DNA of 64,000 nucleotides from Acarospora socialis. Lineage: Eukaryota; Ascomycota; Lecanoromycetes; Acarosporales; Acarosporaceae. Positions within the stretch are counted from its first letter, which is position 1. Each line of letters opens with the position of its first letter. Below the pieces are notes generated by a model. The model searched no databases and was not told the origin of the DNA. It was given only the letters and a program-made list of their open reading frames with translations. A program made the translations under genes and the position numbers. The DNA lies in NCBI GenBank assembly GCA_025617375.2, contig JAMYGW020000002.1, positions 372,001 through 436,000 on the forward strand, read 5' to 3'. This document shows positions 21,997 to 34,700 of the stretch, one piece after another.

Positions 21997-22347
21997 TGTA
22001 ACGTCCTAACCTGGGATTCCCCGGGTATGTAGAGCTAAGGGTTTGTGCTTGTTGATATAATGACTGGTCTGGAACAGTTCTGGTCTTTAACTCTTAGATG
22101 ATTACTTAAGTTGAACATGATTGTTTTCATAAGGGAAATGATCCTACTATATAGTGTGCTTGCTTGCCGGCCTCGCTGTTGAGCTCGTCGAGGCGGCTCG
22201 CCCATGCAACCCATCGAGCTTGCTTGCCAAGCTCACCGTCGAGCATGTCAAGGTGTCACGTGACTGCTGCCTAGATACCCCTCAGTTGTATGCCCTCTGT
22301 GCATATGCATCAGTCTGCTCTAAGCTCATTCTGGTCTGATCATAACA
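21997..22347 (-). repeat. Copy B 3' LTR (left)
   Basis: 351 bp, tgtaacgtcc to gatcataaca on the plus strand. It keeps many CpG sites (for example around 22170-22250) that have been lost from its partner at 27862-28212. Confidence 0.88.
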
Positions 22348-22429
22348 CTATTCTTTTCTTCTCAGACACTAGTTTTCTAGAGCCTATATAAGTGAGGGTA
22401 TTCACATCATCTGTCATCAGTGATGATGC

Positions 22430-22866
22430 TTTCTAAAAATTTCAATTGCCTATGAATTGCAAAGAAAATCCAGATTGGTGGTGTGTCTGCTCTGTTTTCT
22501 TGTGACTATTGTGTTCATTGTGGCATTGACTGTTTCATAATGGAATCTTGACCGAAATGTGATAAGTGTACTCGCCGTGATCATTCATGTGTCAGTGTGT
22601 TGTGAGAGTCTCTCAATAGGACTTGTCTTTTGCTCTGAAAGGAAATAAGTAAAGCAAACAGCAAATTGACAGTCAAGCACACTGAGCTTGCTGCACTTTC
22701 CTCAAAAGTCATACACCTTCAAAAGATATTGAATCAGACAGATTGCCGCACTTTGCAGAAAGCTGACTGTCTTGCTGCTGAACTTGGTAGTGATAATGAT
22801 GGGACTGAGGATGAAGATCCTCAAACAATGTCACAACTTGTTGACTCAATGTTGCCATTCTTCTGA
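22430..22866 (+). other. Antisense Zn2Cys6-like coding region in copy B
   Basis: On the strand opposite to the chromovirus genes, just inside the 3' LTR. Two cysteine runs, CDYCVHCGIDC (22501-22533) and CDKCTRRDHSC (22558-22590), are 8 codons apart and give C-x2-C-x6-C-x8-C-x2-C-x6-C, the spacing of the fungal Zn(II)2Cys6 DNA-binding cluster. An open stretch at 22666-22866 follows: LAALSSKVIHLQKILNQ has heptad-like hydrophobic spacing, and then comes an acidic tail (GSDNDGTEDEDPQT). A TATA-like cctatataag lies upstream at 22383-22392. The same arrangement occurs in copy D. The region is a fossil and is broken; function is inferred only from the spacing. Confidence 0.6.
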
Positions 22867-25800
22867 GCTAATATTGACCTTCCTTCTCAAAACATTGAAG
22901 TGTTCTTGCGCAGTTCTTGAGGTTGTCTTTGGGTTCTCAGGTATTTTCTGAGGTGTCATAATCTTTTCATTTCATGAGGTAGTGAGCTTCCCCACTAATC
23001 ATTCTCTTCCTTAGAATGTCCTTGACTTCATATTCTTTCTTGGGTTCAACAGGTGTTTCGGTGGTTTGGAGTGGTATGGGGTGGTTTGGAGTGATATGAA
23101 CTGGTTGCAATGTTGTAACATGGATGCATGGAATACCGAATGTATTCTCATTTTCTTGAGTAAGTCTAGCTCATAGCTTAATTTCTTGATGTTCTATATG
23201 ATCTTAAATGGTTCTATGCTCTTGTTCTCTAGCTTTTTGCTTCTTTTCTTTGTTCATATGTTGTTCATTCTCAGGTATACCTTCTCTCCTTCTTCAAATG
23301 GTTTTGTCTCTGTCATTTGTTCTGTCTGTTGTTCAATTCTTTTTGTCAGATCTTGATGCAGTTTCTTCATCTGAGTGATATCTAGAATCACTTTTTGGCT
23401 CTGTGATCCATGTTCTTTGGGATCTTGTCATATCTTCAGGTTGTAGTCATAGTTCACATAGAAAGGTGTTTTTTCTGTGGTCTCATTTCTCACATTGTTG
23501 TACACAAACTGTGCCATTGATAGCAGTCATACTCAGTCATTCTGATTTTTGTTGACATAGTGTCTCAAGTATGTCTCTACTGTCTGGTTCATTCATTTGC
23601 TTTGCTCATCTGTCTGTGAGTGGTATGCTGTTGACATCTTGTGTTTTATCTTGAGTTTTGCTGTGAGCATTTCCCAAAACTTGCTTGTGAACAGCTTGTC
23701 TCTGTTGGTGATAAATTCTTTTGGTAGTCTGTGATTGCTAATCAATTCTCTTAGTATTGTGTATGTCAATGTTGGTGCTCTTGTGGTTTCTTTGAATGAA
23801 ATGAACATTGTGTACTTGGTCAATCTATTCACTATGATCAATATGCTATTGAATCTCACTCCTCATGCTGAGTCCTTCAACAGTGATAGTTTTGTAATGA
23901 AGTTCATGATAACTGACTTCCATGGTGCACCTGATGTGTTCAGTTGTGTTACTCTGTTGTATCATTTATCTTGGTTGATCTTATTTCTTTGACATGAATC
24001 ACACACAGTGATCATCTTGGTGACTCAATTTCTAAGATCACTAATGTTGCACCTTCTCTGTACTAGGTCTTCAGTGCATTTGACTTCTAGATGTCTCTCA
24101 GCTCTGCTGTAGTGACATATTTTGATAAGTTCTTTGTTTGTCAAGAAAGCTTGCTTCATCTTGTACATTGCTGCTAAGCCCTTCATGAGGATTTCTTTGT
24201 TATCTTTGCTTAGAATTTCAGCATGTATTGTCTGTACACCTTCATGGTTGAGTCACCTACTCAAGGCATTCACTTCATCATTCTCATTTTTCTTCTTATA
24301 ATGAATCTGAAATTCATAGTCTGCTAACTGCTCTGCTCAATGAATCTGTTGTTGATTGAGTTGCTTTGTTGTTGTGAAGTTTCTCAAGTTCTTATGATCT
24401 GTGTAGATCTGAATTGACTTGCTTGTTCTCACAAGATAAGGTCTTCAGTCTTGCAGTGCTTTCACTATCACAAGAAGTTTCTTATCATGAATCTCATATC
24501 TCTTCTTGAGTCCTGATAGTTTTCTAGATTGATACACTATGAGTCTCTGTTGTTCTTTCTCAATCTGGTATAAACATGCTTTTACTGCAAAATCTGAAGT
24601 GTCAGTTTTCAGTGTCTTTTTGTATGCTGAATTGAGTATTCTCAGATGTGTCATTTCACTAAGACTTTTCTTTAATGTGTGAAATGCATTCTCCTGCTCT
24701 TTATCTCAATGCTATTTTTTGCTTTTGTGTGTCAATTGCATTAGCAGTTCTGCAATTCTTGCATAGTTTGGTACAAACTTTCAATAATAGTTTGTCAATT
24801 CTAGAAAGACTTGTACTTTCTTGATTCATTTTGGTGTCAACCAGTCCCTGACTGCTTTCATTTTCTTTGAATCTTTCTCAATTTGTTCAGATCATATCAC
24901 ATAGTCTAGAAACTCAACTTTCTGAGTTTCAAACCTGCTTTTTGACTTCTTCACATACAAGACTCTCTTGTTGAGCTTTGTTAGTATCTTGTGTACATGT
25001 TTGCAGTGCTCTTCAAGGTCTTCTGAGTATATCAGGATATCATTGAGGTATGTGATCACAAAGTCATCAAGATATTCTCTCAATGTGTCATTGATCAATC
25101 TCTGAAAGGTGACTGAGGTGTTTTTTAGCTCAAATGACATAATAATGTACTTGTAGTGTTCATATCTTGTTCAGAATGTCATTTTTCATTCTTCATCTTC
25201 TTTCATTCTGACTCAGTAGTAGGTGTTCTTAAGGTCTAAGCTTGTGAACCATTTAGTCTTGTCTAACTGATCTTGCAACTCTTCTATCAGTGGTAGAAGA
25301 TAACTATCTTGATGAGTTATCTCATTGAGTTGTCTGTAGTCAACACATAGTCATTTCTTGTCATTCTTCTTTGGTACAAACAGAATCAGATATTCTGTCA
25401 ATGATTTTGATAGTCTTATGAATTCTCTCTTGAGATTCTTGTCAAGGTAAGTTCTAACTTTCTTGAGTTGATTCTCACTCATTGAGTATAATGACATCCA
25501 CTTAGGTTGCTTCCCATCCAATAGCAGTATTTTGTGATTTCATGACTTATGTTCTGATAAGCTCATTTCTGATTGTTCAGAAATCTTGTATGTGTCTTCA
25601 ACTGCACATATTTCTTTCATAATTCAGTCAATCTTTAAATTTTTTCTGTGCAACCAGAGCATCCCTAGTACTGCATTGTATCTGATTGATTTCATAATGT
25701 CAAACATTATTTCTTGTGAGTTTTCAAGAATTGAGACTTTCACACAGATTTTCTCATCAATTCTTTCAATGACTTCATTCACCATTTGTATGTTGGATGG

Positions 25801-27861
25801 ACAGCACACCCACTGTGTCTCTAATCTCAACATGTTGACTGTTTTTCAGTTCATGATGTTTTTGTCTGCTTCAAAGTTCATCAATGCATTGATCTGGTGT
25901 TCATTGATCATAATCTTGGTTCATATTCAATGATCATTATCTTGTCTTTGAGATGCCACTAGCTTCTTGTTCTCTAGTCTTGTTGAGGGAGCTTTTCATT
26001 TTTTGACTCACTTGGTTGTTTGACTTGTCTTCAAAGTTCTTGAAACCATCTTGATTTCCTTCTGACCATGAGGTTTGCATACTTTAGATTGTGTTGCTCA
26101 ATGTGTCTTTCTGAGTGTAGTCAGGGTTCATACTGATTGTACTTCATCTGCAACTGACTCTCAAAGACTCTTACTCTTTGCAGAAATTCAGGTGGTATAT
26201 ATTTCTCACTGAAGATTCATCTGTTCTCATTCTGCATGGTATATTCTTTGAGTAAGCATATCTCAACTTTGTGGCTCTTTGTTCTTCACACAAGAGATCT
26301 TGACAATACTGCATCATTGCTGTTGAAACATTCATCTTTAACAGCTGTCATCAGCTCTTCTAGCTGATCATATGTCTTTCACTCTTCTGCACTTTTGTGT
26401 TGTACTTTCTGTTTCTGAGCTTGCACTTTCTGCTTAAGCTTCTCTTTCTTGAATTGAAGTCTTTCTTTCTTCAATGCTTGTTGTTGGTTCTCAGAATGCT
26501 GGTATGCTGTCTTCAGCCTCATATTGATTTCTCATTCATCAATTTCTTTCTGGTTCACATTCAAATTCAGTGCTTGTCAGATGCTATCACTGTAGTCTTT
26601 TTCTATCTGGGTTTCTTGAGTATTGATCTCTTCAATCTCAGCATCAAGAACATCTTTCTTGATAAGAATAGCTAATTCTTTTTTGTAGACTGATCTGTTG
26701 CATTCATCTTTGTCTTTTCTTCTGGGTTTCTGTGAATACCATTTGACTTCATCTTTTGCACTCATGTGTACTCTGCACATGTCATTGTAGCAGGCTGTTC
26801 AGCTAAGGATGTCATGCACTATGTATGTATTCTTCTTGGCTGTTACTGCAATGTTTTTCCTTTTCATTTGAGGTCTGTTGCATTCTTGAGCTAGGTGTTT
26901 GGGTTTTCTGCAGTTGTAACATGTTTGTGTCTCATTTTGCAGTGTTATTCAAGGCTTAGTGAACCACTCTGACTGACATTCATGCTTCACTCATTTAGTC
27001 TTTCATGACTTCTGACAGCACTTCTTGATCACATTAAGATTCATAGAGTTTGTTCTTCTATGTCTTATCAGTGAAACATATTGCTTCACCCACAGTCAGA
27101 AGCTTTCTCCTTGACCTTCTATCATAGATGGCATTCAATATTTTTTTTGTTTCATCTGTTGTTCTCATTGACAACTGTCAATATTGATACTCAGATTGAT
27201 CATTCTCTGAAGATTGTCTGGTTGTTCTGCTTGAGCTATCTTGTCTTTGATGAACTCTCTCAACTCACAATAGTACTGGTAGGTGAGTGCTTCATTGTTT
27301 CATCTGGTAAGTGCTGCTAATTGCTGGAACTCTGTGGTGTATACTGCTGTCAATTCACTCTGTCATAAGGTGTGAACTCATCTCTCTGCTGCTCTTTTCT
27401 CATTGATTACTCTGAAGACTTTCTTGAGTTTCTTCTTGAACTTGCTGTAGTTGTTGAACATGAATTTCACATCAGCATTGCATTCATTGTAATCCTTCTC
27501 TAGAAACTTGTGCAGTCTGGGGTCAACCCAATTGAAGACTGCATTCACTAGATAGATTGTCACAAACAATGTTTTTTCTTGATTGGTCTGAAACTTCGGT
27601 TGGTTGAATTCAATATACAGGTTGAGCTTAGTCACAAAGACTCACAACTTTTCTCATTCTTCACCAAAGATATTGAGTACCTGAATCTTTGATGCATTTG
27701 CAGATAGTTGTATTACCTGAGCTGACATCACTGATTGTGCTGCCATCCTACCTGAAGTAGATGGTAAAGGTGGGTTTGCCTGAGCCTGTCTCAAGAACAA
27801 GGTTGAGATGTTCTTCTGAGTGTCAGACATTGTACTCATTATATTGTAAGAGTGTTCAAAG

Positions 27862-28212
27862 TGTAACATTCTAACCTGAGATTCCCCAGATATGTAGAAC
27901 TAAGAGTTTGTGCTTGTTGATATAACAGCTGGTCTGAAATGGTTCTGGTCTTTAACTCTTAGATGGTTACTTAAGTTGAACATGATCATTTTCATAAGGG
28001 AAACAATTCTACTATATAGTGTGCTTGCTTGTTGGCCTTGCTGTTGAGCCTGTCAAGGTGGCTTGCCCATGCAATTTGTTGAGCTTGCTTGTCAAGCTCA
28101 CTGTCAAGCATGTTGAGATGTCACATGACTGCTGCCTAGATACCCCTCAGTTGTACACTCTTCATGCATATGCATCAGTTCACTCTAAGCTCATTCTGGC
28201 CTGGCCATAACA
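27862..28212 (-). repeat. Copy B 5' LTR (right)
   Basis: 351 bp, the partner of 21997-22347. On the minus strand the first gag ATG lies only about 22 nt beyond it. The sequence next to it on that strand, ctttgaacactcttac, does not start with the TGG of a tRNA-primed element. Confidence 0.88.
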
Positions 28213-28549
28213 AGAAGAGACTTAGAACAGACTGATGCATACACATGAGAAACATATATTCAGGGGAATATCTAGGCAGCAGTCATGTGACATCTCAACA
28301 TGCTTGATGGTGAGCTTGATGAGCAAGCTTGATGAGTTGCATGAGCAAGTCACCTCAATAGACTCAACAACAAGACCAGCAAGTGAGCTCACTATATAGT
28401 AGAATTGTTTTTCTTATGAAAATAATCATGTTCAACTTAAATAACTATCTAAGAGTTAAAGTTCAGAACTGTCTCAGACCAGCTGTTATATTAACAAGCA
28501 CAAACTCTTAGTTCTACATACCTGAGAAATCTCAGGTTAGAACATTACA
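28213..28549 (+). repeat. Inverted chromovirus LTR
   Basis: The reverse complement of a B/D-type LTR, about 337 bp, lacking some 12-14 bp at the end that touches the right LTR of copy B. It has no internal region and no clear target duplication. With 27862-28212 it forms a near-continuous inverted repeat. Confidence 0.8.
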
Positions 28550-30919
28550 AAATATTACTGTAATCTGAAGTAATATGAACTGATTACACTTTTCAAACTT
28601 TAATGCATGAAATATTCTGTGTATCTGCATCTTCTTGAGTAAGTTTAATTTGTAACTCAATTTCTTAATGTATTTCTTGATCAGAAATGATTCTATACTT
28701 TTATGATTTAGCTTTTTGCTCTTGCACTTTATCTTGATGTTGTTCATTCTCAAATATATCTTCTCTTTTAATTAAAATAATGTTAATTGTATTGATCTGT
28801 TTGTTAATTTCTGTAGTGTTGCTCTCAATCTATGATGAATTTTCTTGAGCTTAATAACATTCAACATAACTCTTTGACTTCTTAATTCATAAGATCTTGT
28901 TGATCTTCATATCTCTGAATGATATTTGTGATTTACATAGAACAGTGTTATTTTCATAATTTCATTTTTAACATTGTTGTACACAAACTGTGCTGTCAGT
29001 AACAGTTGTACTCAATTGTTTTGATTTTTGTTGACATAGTGATGCAAATATGTCTTAATTGTCTAATTCATTTCTTTACTCTGTTCATTCATCTGTAAAT
29101 AATATGCAGTTAACATTTTGATCTTTACTTTGAGTTCTGCTGTAAACATTTCTCAATATTTGCTTGTGAACAGCTTATTTTTGTTGATGATAAATTCTTT
29201 TAATAGTTTATGATTATTAATCAATTCTTGCAGTATAATATGTGTCAATACTGATGCTGTAGTGATTTCTCTAAATGAAATGAACATTGTGTACTTTGTC
29301 AATCTATTCACTATTGTCAATATACTGTTAAATTGTTCTTTTTATGCTGAATCTCTTGATAATGATAACTTCACTATGAAGTTCATAGTAACAGACTTTT
29401 ATGATTTGTTCAGTGATGTCAGTTTTGTTACTTTGTCATATTGTTTATTCTTGTTGACTTAGTTCTGTTGACATAATTTGCATTTGATGATTATCTGAGT
29501 AATTCAGTTTCTAAAATCATTAATGTTGTGTTTTCTCTGTACTAAATTCTCTGTTTATTTTATTCTGAAGTGTCTGTGAGTTTTTGTCTCATAATACTTC
29601 TCAATAAGTTTGCTGTCTAACAAGAAAGCATTCTTCATCTTGTATATTGCTGTTAAGTTCTTTATAAGAACTTTTCTTTCATTTTTGCTCAGAATTTCAG
29701 CATAAACTTTCTTCACTTTTTCATGATTGAGTTGTCTGCTCAAGATATCTGCTTTATTATTCTCATTATTTTTCTTGTAATGAATCTGAAATTCATAGTT
29801 AACTAATTATTTAGTTCAACAAATCTATTGTTGATTCAGCTGCTTTGTTGTTGCAAAGTTTCTTAAATTCTTATGATTCATATAGATTTAAATTGACTTG
29901 CTTGTTTCTGTAAGATAAGATCTTTAGTTTTGCAATGTTTTCACTATTGCAAGTAGTTTCTTGTCATGAACTTCATATCTTTTCTTGAATTCTGACAGTT
30001 TTTTAAATCAATACATTATGAGTTTTCTTTACTCATTCTTGATCTAATACAGACATGCATTTACTGTAAAATCTGAAGCATTGATTTTCAGTATTTTTTT
30101 ACATACTGAATTGAATATTCTCAAATAAGTCATTTTATTAAAACTTTTCTTTAATATGCAGAATGCTTCTTTCTGCTTTTTGTCTCAATGTTATTTTTCA
30201 CTCTTGTGTATCAAGTACATCAGTGATTCTGCAATTTTTGTGTATTGTGATACAAATTTTCAGTAATAGTTCATCAATTTTAGAAAGATCTGTACTTTCT
30301 TGATTTTTTTTAATGTGAGTCAGTTTTAAACTGTTCACATCTTCTCTAAATTCTTCTCAATGATGTTTGATTAAATAATGTATTTTAGAAATTTCATCTC
30401 TTGAGTTTTAAACTGACTCTTTAACTTTTTCACATATAGAACTTATTTCTTAAGCTGTATCAACATCTTGCACACATGCTCTCAGTGCTTCTCAAGATCT
30501 TCTGAATATATCAAAATGTTGTTAAGATATGTAATCACAAAATCATCAAGATATTCTTTAATTATGTCATTGATCAGTTTCTGAAAGATGAATGAAATGT
30601 TTTTTAGTTCAAATAATATAACAATGTACTCATAGTGTTCATATCTTGTATAGAATGCTGTTTTTCATTTATTTTCTTCTTTCATTCTCACTTAATAATA
30701 GATTTTCTTAAGATCTAAGTTCATGAATCATTTAATCTTGTCTAATTGATCTTGTAATTCTTCTATCAGTGATAGAGAATAATTATCTTGATTAATTATC
30801 TTATTGAGTTGTCTGTAATCAACACATAGTCATTTTTTGTCATTTTTTTTCAGTACAAACAGAATCAGATATTCTGCTGAAGACTTTAATGATTTTATAA
30901 ATTTTCTCTTGAGATTCTC
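28550..30919 (-). mobile_element. Chromovirus copy C, pol remnant (left piece)
   Basis: This parallels copy B from the 3' end of pol (matching ~23080 in B) to reverse transcriptase (matching ~25430 in B). It runs on the minus strand and is heavily mutated. Its own 3' LTR is absent; the inverted LTR at 28213-28549 takes its place. Copy D interrupts it at a TTCTC target (30915-30919), and it resumes at 37145. Confidence 0.8.
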
Positions 30920-31286
30920 TGTAACATTCTAACCTAAGATTTCTCAGGTATGTAGAACTAAGAATTTGTGCTTGTTGATATAACAACTGGTCTGAAATGG
31001 TTCTGAACTTTAACTCTTAAATGATTACTTAAGTTGAACATGATTTTTTTCATAAGAGAAATGACTGTGATCTATATACTGAGCTCACTCATCAGTCTTG
31101 TCAATCTCACTGTTGAGTGCATCAAGTATGTCAAGCACTCAGCTCACCCAGCTCACCCTGCTCATCTTTGACCTCATTGAGCATGATGAGATGTCACATG
31201 ACTGCTGTCTAGATATCTCTTGAATATATGTTCTTCATGTGTATGCATCAGTTCATCTCAAGTTCATTTTAGCTTTGATCATAACA
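30920..31286 (-). repeat. Copy D 3' LTR (left)
   Basis: 367 bp, tgtaacattc to gatcataaca. A pyrimidine run follows at 31287-31303 (a purine tract on the minus strand), matching the same position in copy B. Confidence 0.88.
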
Positions 31287-31369
31287 CTATTTTTTTCTTC
31301 TCAGGTGCTAGTTCTCTAGAGTTTATATAAGTGAGAGTATTCACATTGTTTATTGTCAGTGATGATGCT

Positions 31370-31796
31370 TTCTAAAAATTCAAATTGCCTAAGAATTGCA
31401 AAGAAAATTCAACTTGATGGTGTACCTGCCCCTTTTTCTTGTGACTATTGTATCAGTTGTGACTTCAATTGTTTTGTAATGAAATCTTGACCAAAATGTG
31501 ATAAGTGTACTTGTTGTGATCATTCATGTGTCAGTGTATCATGAAAGTCTCTTGACAGAACTCATATTTCTCTCTGCAAGAAAATATTGAAGATGATGAA
31601 AGAAGTGAGCAAGATAACTGATATCTTGACAGTCAAACACACTGAGCTTGCTGCTTTGTCATCTAAGATCATACATCTGCAAAAGACTTTGAATCAAACA
31701 AATTGTTGTGCCACACAAAAGACTGACTGTCTTGCTGCTGAACTTGATAGTGATAATGATGAGATTGAGAATGAAGATTCTCAAACAATGTCATAA
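31370..31796 (+). other. Antisense Zn2Cys6-like coding region in copy D
   Basis: The counterpart of 22430-22866. Cysteine runs CDYCISCDFNC (31440-31472) and CDKCTCCDHSC (31497-31529) keep the six cysteines and the same C-x2-C-x6-C-x8-C-x2-C-x6-C spacing. An open stretch at 31587-31796 carries LAALSSKIIHLQKTLNQ and the acidic DSDNDEIENEDSQT. The TATA-like tttatataag is at 31322-31331. It is broken, like the rest of the element. Confidence 0.6.
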
Positions 31797-34700
31797 CTTA
31801 TTGACTTGATGTTGTCATTCTTCTGAACTAGTATTGACTTTTTTTTTCAAAATGTTGCAGTGTTCTCATGCAGTTCTTGAGGTTTTTCTTGGGTTTTCAG
31901 GTATTTTCTGAGATGTTATAATCTTTTCACTTGATGAGATAGTGAGCTTTCTCACTAATCATTCTCTTCTCTAGAATGTTCTCAACTTCATATTCTTTGT
32001 TGAGTTTGACAGACATTTTGATGATTTGAAGTGATATGAACTGGTTGCAGTGCTGTAGCATGAATGCATGAAATACTGAGTGTATTCTCATTCTCTTGAG
32101 TAAGTCTAGTTCATAGCTTAATTTCTTGATGTTTCATATGATCTCAAATGGTTCAATGCTCTTGTTCTCTAGCTTCTTGCTTTTTTTCTTTGTTTGTATG
32201 TTGTTCATTCTTAGATATATCTTCTCTTCTTTCTCAAATGATTTCACTTCTGTTACTCATTTCATCTGCTGTTTGATTTATTTCATCAAGTCTTGATGCA
32301 GTTTTTTCATCTGAGTGATGTTCAATATCACTTTTTGACTCTGTGATTCATGTTCTTTGAAATCTCATCATATCTCTGAGTTATAGTTATAGTTCACATA
32401 GAAAGATGTTTCTTTCATGGTTTTGTTCTTTGCATTGTTGTACACAAATTGTGCTGTTGACAACAGTTGTACTCAGTCATCTTGACTCTTGTTGACATAG
32501 TGTCTCAAGTATGTTTCTATCATTTGATTCATTCATTTGCTTTGCTCATCTGTCTGTGAATAATATGCTGTTGACATCTTGTGTTTTATTCTGAGTTCTG
32601 CTGTAAGCATTTCTCAAAATTTGCTTGTAAACAGCTTGTCTCTGTCAGTGATAAACTCTTTTGATAGTCTGTGATTGTTAATCAATTCTCTCAGTATTGT
32701 GTATGTCAATATTGGTGCTGTCACAGTTTCTTTGAATGAAATGAACATTGTATACTTGATCAATCTGTTCACTATAATCAATATACTGTTGAATTTCACT
32801 TCTCATGCTGAATTCTTTGATGATGATAGTTTTATGATGAAGTTCATGATAATTGACTTTCATAGTGCATCTGATGTGTTCAGTCATGTTATTTTGTCAT
32901 ATTGTTTATCTCTGTTGATCTTATTTCTTCAGCATGAGTTGTATACAGTGATCATCTTGATGATTCAATTTCTAAAATCACTAACATTGCATCTTCTTCA
33001 CACTAGATCTTCTGTGCATTTAACTTCTAGATGTTCTTCAGCTTTGCTGTAGTGACATATTTTAATGAGTTCTTTGTTCATCAAGAAAGCTTGCTTTATC
33101 TTGTATATTGCTGCTAAGTTCTTCATGAGAATTTCTTTGTTGTCTTTGCTTAAAATTTTGACATGTATCATTTGTATATCTTCATGATCAGATCACCTGC
33201 TCAAGACATCTGCTTCATCATTTTTATTATTCTTCTTGTAATGAATTTGAAATTCATAATCTGTCAACTGCTTCACTCAATGAATCTGTCATCAATTGAG
33301 TTGCTTTGTTGTTGCAAAGTTTCTCAGATTCTTGTGATCTGTATAGATCTGAATTGACTTACTTGTTTTTGCAAGATAAGATCTTCAGTCTTGTAGTGCT
33401 TTCACTATTACAAGAAGTTTCTTGTCATGAACCTCATATCTTTTCTTGAGTTCTGATAGTTTTTTAAATCAATATGCTATGAGTTTCTGCTGTTTCTCTT
33501 CAATCTAATATAGACATGTGTTTACTGCAAAATCTGAAGCATCAGTTTTCAGTGTCTTTTCACATGTTGAATTGAGTATTCTCAGATGTGTCATTTCACT
33601 AAAACTTTTCTTTAATATGTGAAACACATTCTTCTGCTCTCTGTTTCAATGCTATTCTTTACTTTTGTGTGTTAAATGCATTAGTGGTTTTGCAATTCTT
33701 GTGTAGTTTGATACAAACTTTTAATAATAGTTCATCAATTCTAAAAAGACCTGTACTTTCTTGATTCTTTTTGATGTTGATCAGTTTCTGACTGCTTTCA
33801 TCTTTCTTAAATTCTTCTCAATCTGTTCAGATCAAATCACATAGTCTAGAAACTTAACTTTCTTGATCTCAAACCTGCTCTTCAACTTTTTCATGTACAA
33901 GACTCTCTCATTGAGCTTTGCTAATATCTTTCACACATGTTCACAGTGCTCTTCAAGGTCTTCTGAATATATCAGAATGTCATTAAGGTATGTGATTACA
34001 AAATCATTGAGATATTCTCTCAACATGTCATTGATCAATCTCTGAAAGATGACTGAGACATTTTTCAACTTAAATAACATAATGATATATTCATAATGTT
34101 CATATCTTATTCAGAATGCTGTCTTTCATTCTTCATCTTCTTTCATTCTAACTTGATAATAGATGTCTTTAAGATCTAAGCTCATGAACCACTTAGTCTT
34201 TTCTAACTGATCTTACAACTCTTCTATCAGTGGTAGAGAATAACTGTCTTGATGAGTTATCTTGTTGAGTTGTCTGTAATTGACACATAGTTGTTTTCTG
34301 TCATTCTTTTTTGATACAAACAGAATCAGATATTCTGCTGATGACTTTAATGATTTGATGAATTTTCTCTTAAGATTCTCATCAAGATAAGTTTTAACTT
34401 TCTTGAGCTGGTTCTTGCTCATTGAGTATAATGACATTCACTTAGATTGCTTTTCATTCAATAGCAATATCTCATGATCTCATGACTTATGCTCTGATAA
34501 GCTCATTTTTGATTGTTTGAAAATCTTGTATGTGTCTTTGACTGCACATATTTCTTTTGTGACTCAATCAATTCATGAATTCTTTTTGCACAATCAAGAC
34601 ATTTCTAGCATTGCATCATATTTAATCAATTTCATAACATCAAACATGATCTTTTGTAGATTTTCAAGAATTGAGACTTTCACACAGATCTTCTCATTGA

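Larger units (their letters stand above)
21997..28212 (-). mobile_element. Chromovirus copy B (Ty3/gypsy)
   Basis: A 6.2-kb minus-strand element with 351-bp LTRs at 21997-22347 and 27862-28212. In coding order it shows gag from ~27840 (MSTMSDTQKN), a CCHC zinc knuckle (CYNCRKPKHLAQEC) near 26880-26921, protease ~25624-25833, reverse transcriptase ~24800-25480 with YLNDILIY, RNase H ~24445-24654, integrase ~23590-24250 and a chromodomain-like end ~22880-23040. This is the chromovirus order. It is the least mutated member of the nest but still broken many times. The flanks (gttga left, agaag right) do not form a target duplication, which suggests recombination after insertion. A purine tract lies at 22348-22363. 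Confidence 0.85.
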
